Assembly: GCA_002385885.1 (NCBI GenBank)
Contig: DGEI01000042.1
Span: 38,341 to 102,340, forward strand
Origin: Firmicutes bacterium UBA3930
GTDB lineage: Bacteria > Bacillota > Clostridia > Caldicoprobacterales > Caldicoprobacteraceae
Direction of reading: 5' to 3'
Length of the DNA: 64,000 nt
The position numbers and the translations under genes are program-made. The notes under the pieces were generated by a model. That model had not been told where the DNA came from. It did no database searches and saw only the letters and a list, made by a program, of their open reading frames with translations. Positions within the stretch are counted from its first letter, which is position 1, and the number at the start of each line of letters is the position of its first letter. Positions 54,604 to 63,981 of the stretch are shown piece by piece.

Positions 54604-56130
54604 CTAAACCCCAACAAGATCCCTGACGGCTGCTTTCATGCCCCGGTTCAGGATATCATCCAGATACCCGGCTGCAGCTTCTCCAAGGCCTTTTACAGAA
54701 TTTAAATCCTGTCCCCAGAATTCCTGCCTGGCCAGCACGCTGCTGCATAGCTTATTTACATCGCCGTCTCTCTCAAACCCACTCCACGCATCAGCAAAAA
54801 ACTCCAGGACCTCCATATCATCCAGTATCTCATATTGTTCACCATTTCTTGTGCCTAACAGGGCCGATCCTCTGAAAGACGTTCCCCGATAGAATGCAAT
54901 GAGAGCTGCAAGAGAAAAGGTAAGTATTCCGGGGAGTTCATTCCTGCGTTTTAAGTATTCCAAAAGTGAAGGAAGTACCCTGACCTTCCATTTTGATACT
55001 GAATTTAAGGCAATGCTTAAAAGATAATGCCTGATGAACGGATTTTTGAATCTTTCCAGGGTATTTGCTGCAAATACTTCTTTTTCCTGCTGCGGCAGGT
55101 TCAGAGCGGGAACTATTTCATCAAAAAGGCCTTTAGTGATAAAAGCTCCCATAACCGGATCCTCCGCAGCTTCCTTAACGTTATCCAAACCGTACAGGTA
55201 TGCTGCCAAAACCATCATGGTGTGAGTTCCATTGAGTATCCTTACCTTTCTCGTTCTGTAGGGCTGCAGATCATCAGTCCATATAACATTTAAACCGGCC
55301 TTGTCAAAGGGCAATTCCCTGGCCAGACGCCGGTCGCCTTCGATAACCCATAAATGAAATACCTCGCCTGTATCCAAAAGCCGGTCATGGTATCCCAATT
55401 GTTCAGTTATCTGCTGAACATCCTCCTTTGGATAGCCTGTAACTATCCGGTCCACCAGGGTATTCAAAAAATAATTGCTGTTATCCAGCCATGCACGGAA
55501 ATGTTCCCCCAGTCCCCATTCACAGCTATATCTGAGCACAATTTTTTTAAGATTGCCGCCATTACGGTCAATAAGCTCGCAGGGTATAATTACCATGCCT
55601 TTATCATGCTGCCCGTTAAACCGTTTATAACGTTCGTATAAAAAGGCGGTTACCTTTGCAGGAAAGGAGACGGGACATTCATTAACCGGCATTGGTTCTT
55701 CAACATATGCAATCCCTGCCTCAGTAGTGTTTGATATCATAAACCTCAAATCCGGGTTGGCTGCACATTCAAGAAAGTCATTCCAATGGGTGTAGGGATT
55801 GATACCACGGCTTACCGAGGTTATAATTTGCCGTTTTTCTGCCAGACGGCCTTCTTCAATTCCCCTCAGTAACAGGGTATAGAGCCCGTCCTGCTCATTG
55901 AGCACATCCACCAGTCCCTGCATGATAGGCTGTATAATCACCGCTTTACCGTAAAATAATCCCTGCCTGTTCATCTGGTTAACCATCCAGTCCACAAATG
56001 CCCTCAAAAAATTTCCCTCGCCAAACTGGATAATTCTCTCGGGCATATCATCCAAAGGTCCAACTTCAACATTATCCGGTATAGAGCCCGCCTTTGCCAG
56101 AAGCTGTTTATTCAGCCTTTTCATTTCCAT
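54604..56130 (-). CDS. uxaB: Tagaturonate reductase
   Basis: NADH-dependent reduction of tagaturonate to altronate. 508 residues, mannitol dehydrogenase superfamily: RIIQFGEGNFLRAFVDWMVNQMN at the Rossmann domain, TTEAGI, VRILNGTHTMM and KWKVRVLPSLLEY later. The ATG at 56130 has GGGGGTG upstream; the frame extends 32 codons further without support. It lies between the LacI regulator and uxaA. Confidence 0.93.
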   Translation of the reverse strand: MEMKRLNKQLLAKAGSIPDNVEVGPLDDMPERIIQFGEGNFLRAFVDWMVNQMNRQGLFYGKAVIIQPIMQGLVDVLNEQDGLYTLLLRGIEEGRLAEKRQIITSVSRGINPYTHWNDFLECAANPDLRFMISNTTEAGIAYVEEPMPVNECPVSFPAKVTAFLYERYKRFNGQHDKGMVIIPCELIDRNGGNLKKIVLRYSCEWGLGEHFRAWLDNSNYFLNTLVDRIVTGYPKEDVQQITEQLGYHDRLLDTGEVFHLWVIEGDRRLARELPFDKAGLNVIWTDDLQPYRTRKVRILNGTHTMMVLAAYLYGLDNVKEAAEDPVMGAFITKGLFDEIVPALNLPQQEKEVFAANTLERFKNPFIRHYLLSIALNSVSKWKVRVLPSLLEYLKRRNELPGILTFSLAALIAFYRGTSFRGSALLGTRNGEQYEILDDMEVLEFFADAWSGFERDGDVNKLCSSVLARQEFWGQDLNSVKGLGEAAAGYLDDILNRGMKAAVRDLVGV

Positions 56131-56303
56131 ATCCACACCCCCGAAATACTTCTTATCGGGCTGCAAACACATCAACAGCTTGTTAACTCTGTCATTTATA
56201 GTGTCCCGTGCTATATTCCCGCACATATCCGGCCTATACTATCTTCACATCTCCAATAATTCCCTGTTAATTGGGTGTTTGCTCACTTTTTCTTGCTATT
56301 CTC

Positions 56304-57293
56304 TTAACAACTGCCCCTGACAACCAAATCCGGAGTAACCATCATCTTAGGCTGCACATCTTTGCCTTCCAGTACATCGTACAGTATCCGGACCGCGCCT
56401 ACCGCCATCTTCTCCACCTTGTTATCCACCGTGGACAGCTCGGGAGCAGTACACAGGGAAACCTGTGAGTTATTGTATCCAATAACCGCCACATCCCGGG
56501 GAACTTCTTTACCTGTCTCCTTTAACTTATTCAACACGCCCGCGGCAATAATATCCTCGCTGGTTAAAACGGCTGTATATCTTATACCTTTCCTGTCCAA
56601 TATTTCAACCCCTTCATATCCACCCATAATTCCAGGTGACACTTTGATAATACTGCCGCTGTTCAGGGTAAGTCCCATATCCTTCATACCCCTTTCAAAC
56701 CCGCGGATCTTTGCCATACCGCTGAAGCTGTCGACATCATACAGATATACCATCTCCCGGTGTCCCCTGGAGTACAGCAGTTCCACAGCCTTATAGATAC
56801 CTGTTTCATCATCGCATACAATTGAAAAAATATTATTGCCATCAAGAGAGCCGTTAAGCATCACCAGGGGAACATGCAGAGCTGCATCATATATGTGCCT
56901 GTTGTCCGACTTTTCTCTGAATACCGAACCAACCAGAATAATGCCGTCTACTTTTTTCTGCAGCATTATTTTCATATATTCTCTCTTGTTCTGAACCTCC
57001 AAACCGGTGTTGCATAGAATAACATTATATCCGTATTCCCTGAATTTCTGCTCTATCGTATATATGGCACTGGCATAATAGGAGTCCCTTACATCGCTGG
57101 TCAAGACACCTATTGTACTGGTTGCTTTTTTTACAAGGCTTCTGGCTATGGCATTAGGCGTATACTTATACTCTTTAAGTACCGCTTCTACCTTCTCCCT
57201 GGTCTCGGGCTTAACGTTCGGCCTGTTGTTTATCACCCGGGACACTGTTGCAATGGATACTCCTGCTTTTTTAGCTATTTCATATATATTCAT
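56304..57293 (-). CDS. LacI family transcriptional regulator
   Basis: 329 residues. N-terminal helix-turn-helix NIYEIAKKAGVSIATVSRVINNRPNVK and hinge YTPNAIARSLVKKAT are followed by a periplasmic-binding-like sensor domain. It sits between the lyxose isomerase and uxaB, so it probably controls the sugar-acid genes. A GTAAGTGCTTAC palindrome lies about 110 bases upstream. The conventional start is the ATG at 57293; the open frame begins 15 codons earlier (57338), and the Shine-Dalgarno does not decide between them. Confidence 0.92.
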   Translation of the reverse strand: MNIYEIAKKAGVSIATVSRVINNRPNVKPETREKVEAVLKEYKYTPNAIARSLVKKATSTIGVLTSDVRDSYYASAIYTIEQKFREYGYNVILCNTGLEVQNKREYMKIMLQKKVDGIILVGSVFREKSDNRHIYDAALHVPLVMLNGSLDGNNIFSIVCDDETGIYKAVELLYSRGHREMVYLYDVDSFSGMAKIRGFERGMKDMGLTLNSGSIIKVSPGIMGGYEGVEILDRKGIRYTAVLTSEDIIAAGVLNKLKETGKEVPRDVAVIGYNNSQVSLCTAPELSTVDNKVEKMAVGAVRILYDVLEGKDVQPKMMVTPDLVVRGSC

Positions 57294-57400
57294 AAATTCA
57301 GCATCATCCTCCGTATTATTGGCATCACCCGCCGCCATGGATGACAGGCTTTCCCGTTCAGCAATATAAGCTTAATGGATAGGCTTTCCGGCGGATATTG

Positions 57401-57412
57401 GTAAGTGCTTAC
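57401..57412. promoter_or_regulatory. Candidate LacI-type operator
   Basis: Near-perfect palindrome GTAAGTGCTTAC between the lyxose isomerase and lacI genes. It resembles LacI-family operators (usual centre CG; here TG). It would fit autoregulation. No second copy was found in front of the other sugar-acid genes. Confidence 0.35.
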
Positions 57413-57450
57413 AAGTAACTTTAAAAAAAAAAGAGAATGAATGCATAAAT

Positions 57451-57999
57451 CTAATCACTCACCAGTTTAACAATAGCAGGTTCATCCTCTTCGATCTTAC
57501 TGAATCTTCCTATATCAGGATTATCGAAGAAATTGTCGTGTAAATCATCATTTGCAGTAGATACCTCTCCCACAATGGCATATTCCGACTCAGCCCAAAA
57601 AGAATGACGCACTCCGGGATTCATGGTAATCCTTTCCCCTGAGGAAAGAATCAATGGTTTTCCGATGGGTATATCGGTTTCCTCGCCGTTTACCTGGAGC
57701 CTTATAGTGTCACTGTCTCCCGACAGTTGAACCGCCAGTTTACCCCATCTGCATATAATGTCCTCTTTCTTCAATGCATGGTAATGAGTTGGAGTGACCT
57801 GCTTGTTTTTTACGTACATGATCTTCTCGCAATATTCGGGCTGTTCGGCCAAATTAACAAGTGTAAGCCCAATCCTTTCAAAATCTCCCAGGCCGAAATC
57901 GGTAACATCCCACCTGGGCTTGGGCGGAAGCACCCATCCATGCCTTTCAAAGGCACTGGCCGCTTCTCTTATTATGGCATTGATCTTTGAACGCTTCAT
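57451..57999 (-). CDS. D-lyxose ketol-isomerase family protein
   Basis: 182-residue cupin. MKRSKINAIIREA start and a metal-binding core with VTPTHYHALKKEDI (His, His and Glu ligands) and, later, NPGVRHSF match the D-lyxose isomerase family (YdaE type), which interconverts lyxose/xylulose and mannose/fructose. Full length for the family. It lies between the aldose epimerase and lacI on the same strand. Confidence 0.88.
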   Translation of the reverse strand: MKRSKINAIIREAASAFERHGWVLPPKPRWDVTDFGLGDFERIGLTLVNLAEQPEYCEKIMYVKNKQVTPTHYHALKKEDIICRWGKLAVQLSGDSDTIRLQVNGEETDIPIGKPLILSSGERITMNPGVRHSFWAESEYAIVGEVSTANDDLHDNFFDNPDIGRFSKIEEDEPAIVKLVSD

Positions 58000-58141
58000 A
58001 TTAACATACCCCCTGTTACTGTAATTTTTCTTTTTTAAACCTGGTTATCAAGAAATACCTGTACTGCGGGGCCGCCCTCATGCAATAACCTGGAAAATGC
58101 TCTTTTATGCGGCTGCATCTCCAGCTGCCCTGTTCTTGCAA

Positions 58142-59068
58142 TCACACTTCTGAATGTTCCATCCTTATACTTATGTTTCCCTCAATGGCTTCACCGGGCT
58201 TAAGGTGTATCGTTCCGGTATCCTCGATACCCCGATCATCCATGTTAAAACCGTTGTTACAGTTGGTAACCGGTTCAATGGCGAAGAAATCCGCCGAATT
58301 CCCCGGAGAGAATATTATGGTGTGCTTAAAGATATCATCGGCATCCAAGGTCAGTGTAACCCGGCTGCCGGGCCATTTTATAACGGAAGGAGCGTGAAAA
58401 ACCCTGTAGCAATTATCAATATGGAGTGAACCCAGTTCTTTCTCCCGGGAAAAATCCAGTTCTTCCGGCATGTCAACCCACCGGCCGGTAGGTATGGGTG
58501 TATCACCGGGATATACGCCCTTTGCGGGTACCTTCAGTATAACAGCGTCATCCTCCGGAGTCAGCTTCTTCATAAAAAATGGGTGTATGCCCATGCCCCC
58601 GGGCATCACATGATCACCAGTGTTTTTCAGCATCAACCTGACCGAAAGCTCCCGTCCGGACACTTTATACTCAACCCGGGCATAAAACGGAAACGGCCAT
58701 GAGATATCTTGGAAGTCCCGGCTGTTAAACTCCATATCTATATGTCCCGGATCCTGATAAAGCGTACGCCAAGGCCTGGTACGTACCTCTCCGTGTATAG
58801 CATGGCCATCAGGTGCGTTTTTCCTCAGTGTATAGGTGTTTCCCCTATACTTGAGCACGGCATTTTCAATACGGTTGGAGTAGGGAATCATTATAAAAGA
58901 GGACACTACTCCTGCATTACCTTTTTTAACCGTATCATTAGAAGCAGGCCTCATCACGTCTACCCACCGGCCATTCAGGCGATACCGCATTGATACAATT
59001 CCCGCGCCCAAATGAGGACATACTCCGACTTCTACATATTCACTGCTCAAAACTATTAATTCTTTCAT
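58142..59068 (-). CDS. Aldose 1-epimerase family protein
   Basis: 308 residues. Galactose mutarotase-like fold: RIENAVLKYRGNTYTL, HAIHGEVRTRPW with the catalytic His, GIHPFF with the second His, and FAIEPVTNCNNGFN with the Glu. It speeds interconversion of sugar anomers. The true substrate may be a hexose or hexose-6-phosphate. The ATG at 59068 is preferred (AAGGA nine bases upstream). Confidence 0.88.
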   Translation of the reverse strand: MKELIVLSSEYVEVGVCPHLGAGIVSMRYRLNGRWVDVMRPASNDTVKKGNAGVVSSFIMIPYSNRIENAVLKYRGNTYTLRKNAPDGHAIHGEVRTRPWRTLYQDPGHIDMEFNSRDFQDISWPFPFYARVEYKVSGRELSVRLMLKNTGDHVMPGGMGIHPFFMKKLTPEDDAVILKVPAKGVYPGDTPIPTGRWVDMPEELDFSREKELGSLHIDNCYRVFHAPSVIKWPGSRVTLTLDADDIFKHTIIFSPGNSADFFAIEPVTNCNNGFNMDDRGIEDTGTIHLKPGEAIEGNISIRMEHSEV

Positions 59069-59205
59069 ATACACACATCCTTAACTATTTTATCAAATTC
59101 CAGACGGATAAATTTTCCAACCCTTTATTGAACATGCTGCAAATCCTGCAACAATATTTTTTGTCAGCCTTTCCTTGGGTATATCATGATGACTGTATTA
59201 ACATC

Positions 59206-60486
59206 TTACATAAACCTGCCCCGGTAAGCCCACAAGCCCAAAGCCGGATTGCTTATATAGAATATCTTCTCACCGTTGTCCAGTACGTTAAAGCCATCCT
59301 TTAATTTATCAGGATTATATAACCTGCAGGCCTCTTCCAGGCCCATATATCTAAAGTTAACCCCTTCAATTTCTTCGCGGGTTAAATAGCCCGGCGCATA
59401 GGTAATTGTAAAACGCCCATCCGAAGAACCGTGTATAAGGTGGGCAGCCACTGACTGGTTACGCTTAAGATCATCCTGTTCTCTGAAATGCTTCAGTACC
59501 TGCTCACGGCCTACGTAACCATATTTGCGGATCAGCTGATCATTATCCCTGTCCTCACCAAACTGTCGCAATCCTGGAGCCAGCACTATCAGCTCGCCGT
59601 TATCAGCAATGGCCATACGCGTTCTGTAGATGGCCTTGTTACCCAACCAGGTACTTCTGAATTCCTGGGGATCAAGATACACAACAACCTTGTCAGGAGG
59701 CTCATCGAGAAACTGCATATTTTTCTCCTGGCTCAGGGCTACCGCCTGTTCAAACAGCTCCCGTTCCCTTCCTATAAACAGGCCGTGAATTAAAACCTTA
59801 TCTTCTTTATGGGTAGTTACCGTAAGTATATACATAAGCGGAATGTTTTCGATAAATTGCTGTTCGGCATAGTCAAACACCTTTCGCACCGGGGAATGAT
59901 CCCGGCCCATGATCCTCTCCATACCGTATACGGCTCCCAACATATGGGTCTTGTTTATCATGTTATATCCGCCGCAGCCAACAAACACGTTTTTGCTGTA
60001 ATTGGCCATACCCGCCACTTCATGAGGCACCACCTGGCCGATGGAGATAATAAGATCATAACCTCCCTCAACCAGCCGCCGGTTCACCTCAACATCAATG
60101 GATTCTTCCATTATCCCCTCGGATATCTCTCTTACAAACCCGGCAGGAACCTCCCCTATTTTGATCACATCATCCCGCCAGTTATGGACAATAAATCGTT
60201 CCCTGGGGATTTCATCACCAAAGAAGGCGATGCGTTCCTCATCGCTCATAGGCATATGGGTCCCAAGAGCCGGCATAACATCCACATGACAAACATCTTT
60301 AAGCATATTGTACAGTTTTACAGTAATCTCCCCTGCACCCGAATGGGCCCGTGTAAAGTCGGGGGGCAAAAGAAGCACCTTGCTTAAGCTTTCCTTTCGG
60401 TTTTCCAGGGCTTTTTCAAGGGCAGTGTGGATTGCCCTGCTGTCCAGCCCGTTATCACCGGTTGACTTCAATACAATTCCTTTCAT
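59206..60486 (-). CDS. LarA-type nickel-dependent racemase/epimerase homologue
   Basis: 426 residues, the length of LarA. The residues that in Lactobacillus LarA bind the nickel-pincer nucleotide or act in catalysis can be placed: His77 in GTHM (LarA His108), His155 in PHEVAG (His174), Lys165 (Lys184) and His181 (His200). The 155-165-181 spacing is the same as in LarA, and DFTR is at 43-46. LarA homologues include D-gluconate 2-epimerases. The SD sequence lies in the end of the kinase gene 3 bases away. Cofactor genes larB, larC and larE are not in the window. Confidence 0.85.
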   Translation of the reverse strand: MKGIVLKSTGDNGLDSRAIHTALEKALENRKESLSKVLLLPPDFTRAHSGAGEITVKLYNMLKDVCHVDVMPALGTHMPMSDEERIAFFGDEIPRERFIVHNWRDDVIKIGEVPAGFVREISEGIMEESIDVEVNRRLVEGGYDLIISIGQVVPHEVAGMANYSKNVFVGCGGYNMINKTHMLGAVYGMERIMGRDHSPVRKVFDYAEQQFIENIPLMYILTVTTHKEDKVLIHGLFIGRERELFEQAVALSQEKNMQFLDEPPDKVVVYLDPQEFRSTWLGNKAIYRTRMAIADNGELIVLAPGLRQFGEDRDNDQLIRKYGYVGREQVLKHFREQDDLKRNQSVAAHLIHGSSDGRFTITYAPGYLTREEIEGVNFRYMGLEEACRLYNPDKLKDGFNVLDNGEKIFYISNPALGLWAYRGRFM

Positions 60487-60489
60487 AAC

Positions 60490-61938
60490 CTATTCACCTC
60501 CGTTTCCGGTCTTCCGGTACCAGTCCAGGTATCGTTCAAATCTGGCTTTATATATTTTGCTCATCTGCTCATCGGGAATAATTCTTTCACCCGGTTCCGG
60601 CTGAAATTCATTCATATTCTCCAGAACACCAACAGCCTTCAAAGCCGCCACAGCAGCTCCCATTGTCGATGCATGTTCAATCCTTGATGTGTATATATCC
60701 CTTTGAAAAATATCAGCTGCCATATGAAGCCACAAGGGTGAATTCTCTATGCCGCCGGATATGCGGATTTCCCTTGGCGTGCCTCCTACCTCCAGCAGGG
60801 CGATATAGCACTGGTAAAGATTGAACAGTATGCCTTCCAGTATGGAATAATGAAAATCCCCAACTCCATGCTGAGCCTTCAGATTGAAAAAACCGCCGGT
60901 CCTGCCATCATCCCATCCGGGACAGCGTTCCCCGTATAAAAAGGGCAGAAATACCGGTGCATCCTCCCTGACGGTGCCGGCAGCCAGATCATCCAGCGTC
61001 CCATAGTTCACTTTGCCCAGATTTGCCTTTTTGGCAAACCATTCAACACAGTTGCCGGCTCCTGAAATGGCGGCTCCAGCCAGCCATTTTCCTTCAGAAG
61101 CATAATAACACCATGTAGAAGGCTGCCGGGGCAAAAGAGGAATTCCAGTGGCAAGCCTGATTGCCCCGCTTGTTCCCACCGACATGGTCATAACCCCTTC
61201 GTCCAAAGCTCCGGCTCCCACCTGGTTCAAAGCGCCGTCAGGTCCCGGAAGCACTACCGGAGTTCCCGGCTTTAAACCCATTTCTCTTGCAGCTTCATCT
61301 CCCAGCCGGGCGGTATGTTCCAGATCGTATATGGGTGCAAGCCGGGATTCTTTAAGCCCGGCAAAATCCAGTATCTCCTGATCCCACTCCAAGGTATGTA
61401 TGTTCATAAAACCGGTACCTGAAGCAATACTGACAGAAACAGCCAATTCTCCCGTCATTCTCTCGAAAACGTATTCGGGCTGCGAAGACAGGTAGCCCTC
61501 CGGATCAAGTTCCTGGTATTGGTTCTTCCTGGCATGGATGTATTTCCATACAGGATATATGCTGTGTACCATGCATCCGGTCTTGTGGTAAAACCACAGC
61601 TTCAGTTCCTCATTCTTCCGGTACCGATAGGCTGTCGGAGCTGCTTCGGTATTGGCCCATGTTTTTATCCTTCCCATAGGTTTACGATGGCGGTCAAGAA
61701 ACAGCAGGCTGTGCCATGTGCTTCCCAGGCCAATCACGTCGATAGGACAGTTCACCTGTTCAACAACATTTCTTACACATTCTATGAGAGTCCGGTAAAC
61801 TCCTTCAGGATCCTGGGACACCACATCGTTGACACTGTTCCTGTATGGAATGCTGCATACTCCTCTAATCCCTTTATTAACGGAGTATACCATTGCCTTG
61901 GCTGAGGAAGTACTCACCTCAACAGCAAGAACGTTCAT
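60490..61938 (-). CDS. FGGY carbohydrate kinase, gluconokinase-like
   Basis: 482 residues. FGGY ASKHA fold: N-terminal LAVEVSTSSAKAMVY, T-G-C-x-x-H-S-I-Y-P-V-W-K (the gluconokinase-like substrate segment), GPDGALNQVGAGAL, MSVGTSGAIRLAT, PFLYGERCPGWDDGRTGGF and ISGGIENSPLWLHMAADIF. The GERxPxWD motif and the adjacent gnd favour gluconate as substrate, but other sugar acids or ketoses are possible. It overlaps in function and is tightly coupled (3-base gap) to the LarA-like gene. Confidence 0.88.
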   Translation of the reverse strand: MNVLAVEVSTSSAKAMVYSVNKGIRGVCSIPYRNSVNDVVSQDPEGVYRTLIECVRNVVEQVNCPIDVIGLGSTWHSLLFLDRHRKPMGRIKTWANTEAAPTAYRYRKNEELKLWFYHKTGCMVHSIYPVWKYIHARKNQYQELDPEGYLSSQPEYVFERMTGELAVSVSIASGTGFMNIHTLEWDQEILDFAGLKESRLAPIYDLEHTARLGDEAAREMGLKPGTPVVLPGPDGALNQVGAGALDEGVMTMSVGTSGAIRLATGIPLLPRQPSTWCYYASEGKWLAGAAISGAGNCVEWFAKKANLGKVNYGTLDDLAAGTVREDAPVFLPFLYGERCPGWDDGRTGGFFNLKAQHGVGDFHYSILEGILFNLYQCYIALLEVGGTPREIRISGGIENSPLWLHMAADIFQRDIYTSRIEHASTMGAAVAALKAVGVLENMNEFQPEPGERIIPDEQMSKIYKARFERYLDWYRKTGNGGE

Positions 61939-62020
61939 GACTTCCTCCTCCTTTCCCGCTAATAAATTTTGAACTTACATGATAATCCGGAATCAATTCT
62001 GCAGTGTCTCCTATATCCTC

Positions 62021-62839
62021 CTATACTCCTGAAAATGCCGAGAAACCGCCGTCTATAGGTACTACAACGCCGTTGACAAAGGAGGAAGCATCGGAAGCCA
62101 GCCATATGACAGCTCCTATAAGCTCTTCCGGCTTGCCATACCGTCCCATGGGCGTGTTTTTCTTGATAGCTTTCCCTCTTTCGGTATCCTGTCCGGTTTT
62201 TTCATCCACCAGCAAATAATAGTTTTGCTGTGTTAAAAGAAAACCGGGTGCGATAGCATTAACACGGATGTTGGTTGAATAATTCTGATTCATGTACACC
62301 GCAATCCATTGGGTAAAATTATTAATTGCCGCTTTGGCTGCACTGTATCCCACAATCCTGGTCAGAGGCGTTAATGCCGACATGGATGAAATATTAATTA
62401 TATTGCCGCTGCCCTGCTCAGCCATCACCTCGCCGAACACCTGGGTGGTCAAAACCGTTCCCATAAAGTTAAGGTTGAACACCCATTGAAGAGCGTCCAA
62501 AGGTATATCAAAAAAGCTCATATCATCACTGGTGGTAGCTTCCTTTTTATTGCCGCCTGCTCCGTTAATCAGAATATCAATACGGCCAAATTCCTTGAGC
62601 ACCCTGGCCCTGGCTGCTATGATGCTATCCTTGTCAAGCACATCGCACTGGATTCCTATAGCCTTTCCTCCGGCAGCATTAATATCTTCCGCCACTTCTT
62701 CAGCTTTGTCTCCAAACAGATCCAGTATAGCAACGTTTACTCCTCTCTGCGCCAGCTGTCTGGCCATCTCACTGCACAATATACCGGCTCCACCGGTAAT
62801 AACAGCCGCCTTTCCCGATAAATCAAAACTCACGCTCAT
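62021..62839 (-). CDS. uxuB: SDR-type D-mannonate oxidoreductase (fructuronate reductase)
   Basis: 272-residue short-chain dehydrogenase/reductase. Nucleotide motif TGGAGILC, and YSAAK with the catalytic Tyr/Lys. The terminal PIDGGFSAFSGV and the FLLTQQNYYLLVDEKTG loop resemble the B. subtilis SDR-type UxuB (YjmF), unlike the E. coli long-chain UxuB. It reduces fructuronate to mannonate, the step after UxaC in glucuronate use. Gluconate 5-dehydrogenase is an alternative. AAGGGGGAG precedes the ATG. Confidence 0.88.
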   Translation of the reverse strand: MSVSFDLSGKAAVITGGAGILCSEMARQLAQRGVNVAILDLFGDKAEEVAEDINAAGGKAIGIQCDVLDKDSIIAARARVLKEFGRIDILINGAGGNKKEATTSDDMSFFDIPLDALQWVFNLNFMGTVLTTQVFGEVMAEQGSGNIINISSMSALTPLTRIVGYSAAKAAINNFTQWIAVYMNQNYSTNIRVNAIAPGFLLTQQNYYLLVDEKTGQDTERGKAIKKNTPMGRYGKPEELIGAVIWLASDASSFVNGVVVPIDGGFSAFSGV

Positions 62840-62941
62840 TGACTTCTCCCCCTTACCTCATTTTTATAAACTCATCAATACTTCTTTTTCATGTGCCATC
62901 ACATGTACCATCATAGGTATGTTAAACCTGGCATTAATATG

Positions 62942-63981
62942 TTAACTCTTGATCCACTCGGTATGAAAAACGCCTTCCTTATCCACCCTTTCATATGTAT
63001 GGGCACCAAAGTAGTCCCGTTGAGCCTGAATAAGATTAGCCGGCAGCTTTTCCCGGCGGTAGGAATCATAATAGGATAAAGCTGAGCTGAAACTGGGAAC
63101 CGGAATTCCATGCTGAACCGCCAGGCTCACCACCCGTCTCCAGCTATCCTGGGACTCATGAATAATATCTCTAAAATAAGGATCAAGCAGTAAGTTTGCA
63201 AGGCCGGGGCTCCTGTCATAAGCTTCTTTTATCCTGTCCAGAAACTGGGCACGTATTATACATCCGCCCCTCCACAGAAGAGCTATATCTCCAAGCCTGA
63301 GATTCCAGCCGTAAGCATCTGATGCCTGTATCAGAAGATCAAAACCCTGGGCATATGAACATATTTTGGACGCATACAGGGCCTTGCCGATATCCTCTAC
63401 CAGATTCTCCTTCTCTAGGGGCAGCTCAACACCAGGCCCTTTCAAAACTTTTGATGCTGCCACACGCTGCTCCTTAATGGCTGACATATACCTGGCAAAA
63501 ACCGCTTCTGCAATGGTCGGGATAGCTGCACCCAATTCAAGGCCTTCCTGAGATGTCCACTTGCCGGTACCCTTATGGCCTGCCCGGTCCAGTATTACAT
63601 CAACCATCGGCTGCCCGGTTTCGTCATCAGTTCTTCCAAGGATATCAGCCGTTATCTCGATCAAATATGAGTTTAGCTGGCCCCGGTTCCATTCCTGGAA
63701 TACGGCCTGCATGTCTTTAGCTGTAAGTCCCAACAGTTCTTTCATGAGAAAGTAGGCTTCACTGATAAGCTGCATATCTCCATACTCAATACCGTTATGC
63801 ACCATCTTTACATAATGCCCGGCACCGTCAGCGCCTATATAGTCACAGCATGGAACACCACCTACTTTCGCGGATATATCTTTCAGGATTCCTCCCGCCT
63901 GGTTCCAGGCTTCTTTGCTGCCTCCCGGCATGATGCTGGGGCCTTTCAACGCTCCTTCTTCCCCGCCTGACACCCCAACAC
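62942..63981 (-). CDS. gnd: 6-phosphogluconate dehydrogenase, decarboxylating, N-terminus cut off
   Basis: About 346 C-terminal residues; a complete Gnd has about 470, so some 120 N-terminal residues (the NADP-binding Rossmann domain) are missing. The remaining part has GVSGGEEGA, GPSIMPGG, the catalytic GAGHYVKMVHNGIEYGDMQL with Lys and Asn, and a normal all-helical C-terminal domain. It decarboxylates 6-phosphogluconate to ribulose-5-phosphate. The reading frame stays open to the adapter that begins at 63982, so truncation is by the sequence end, not by mutation. Confidence 0.95.
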
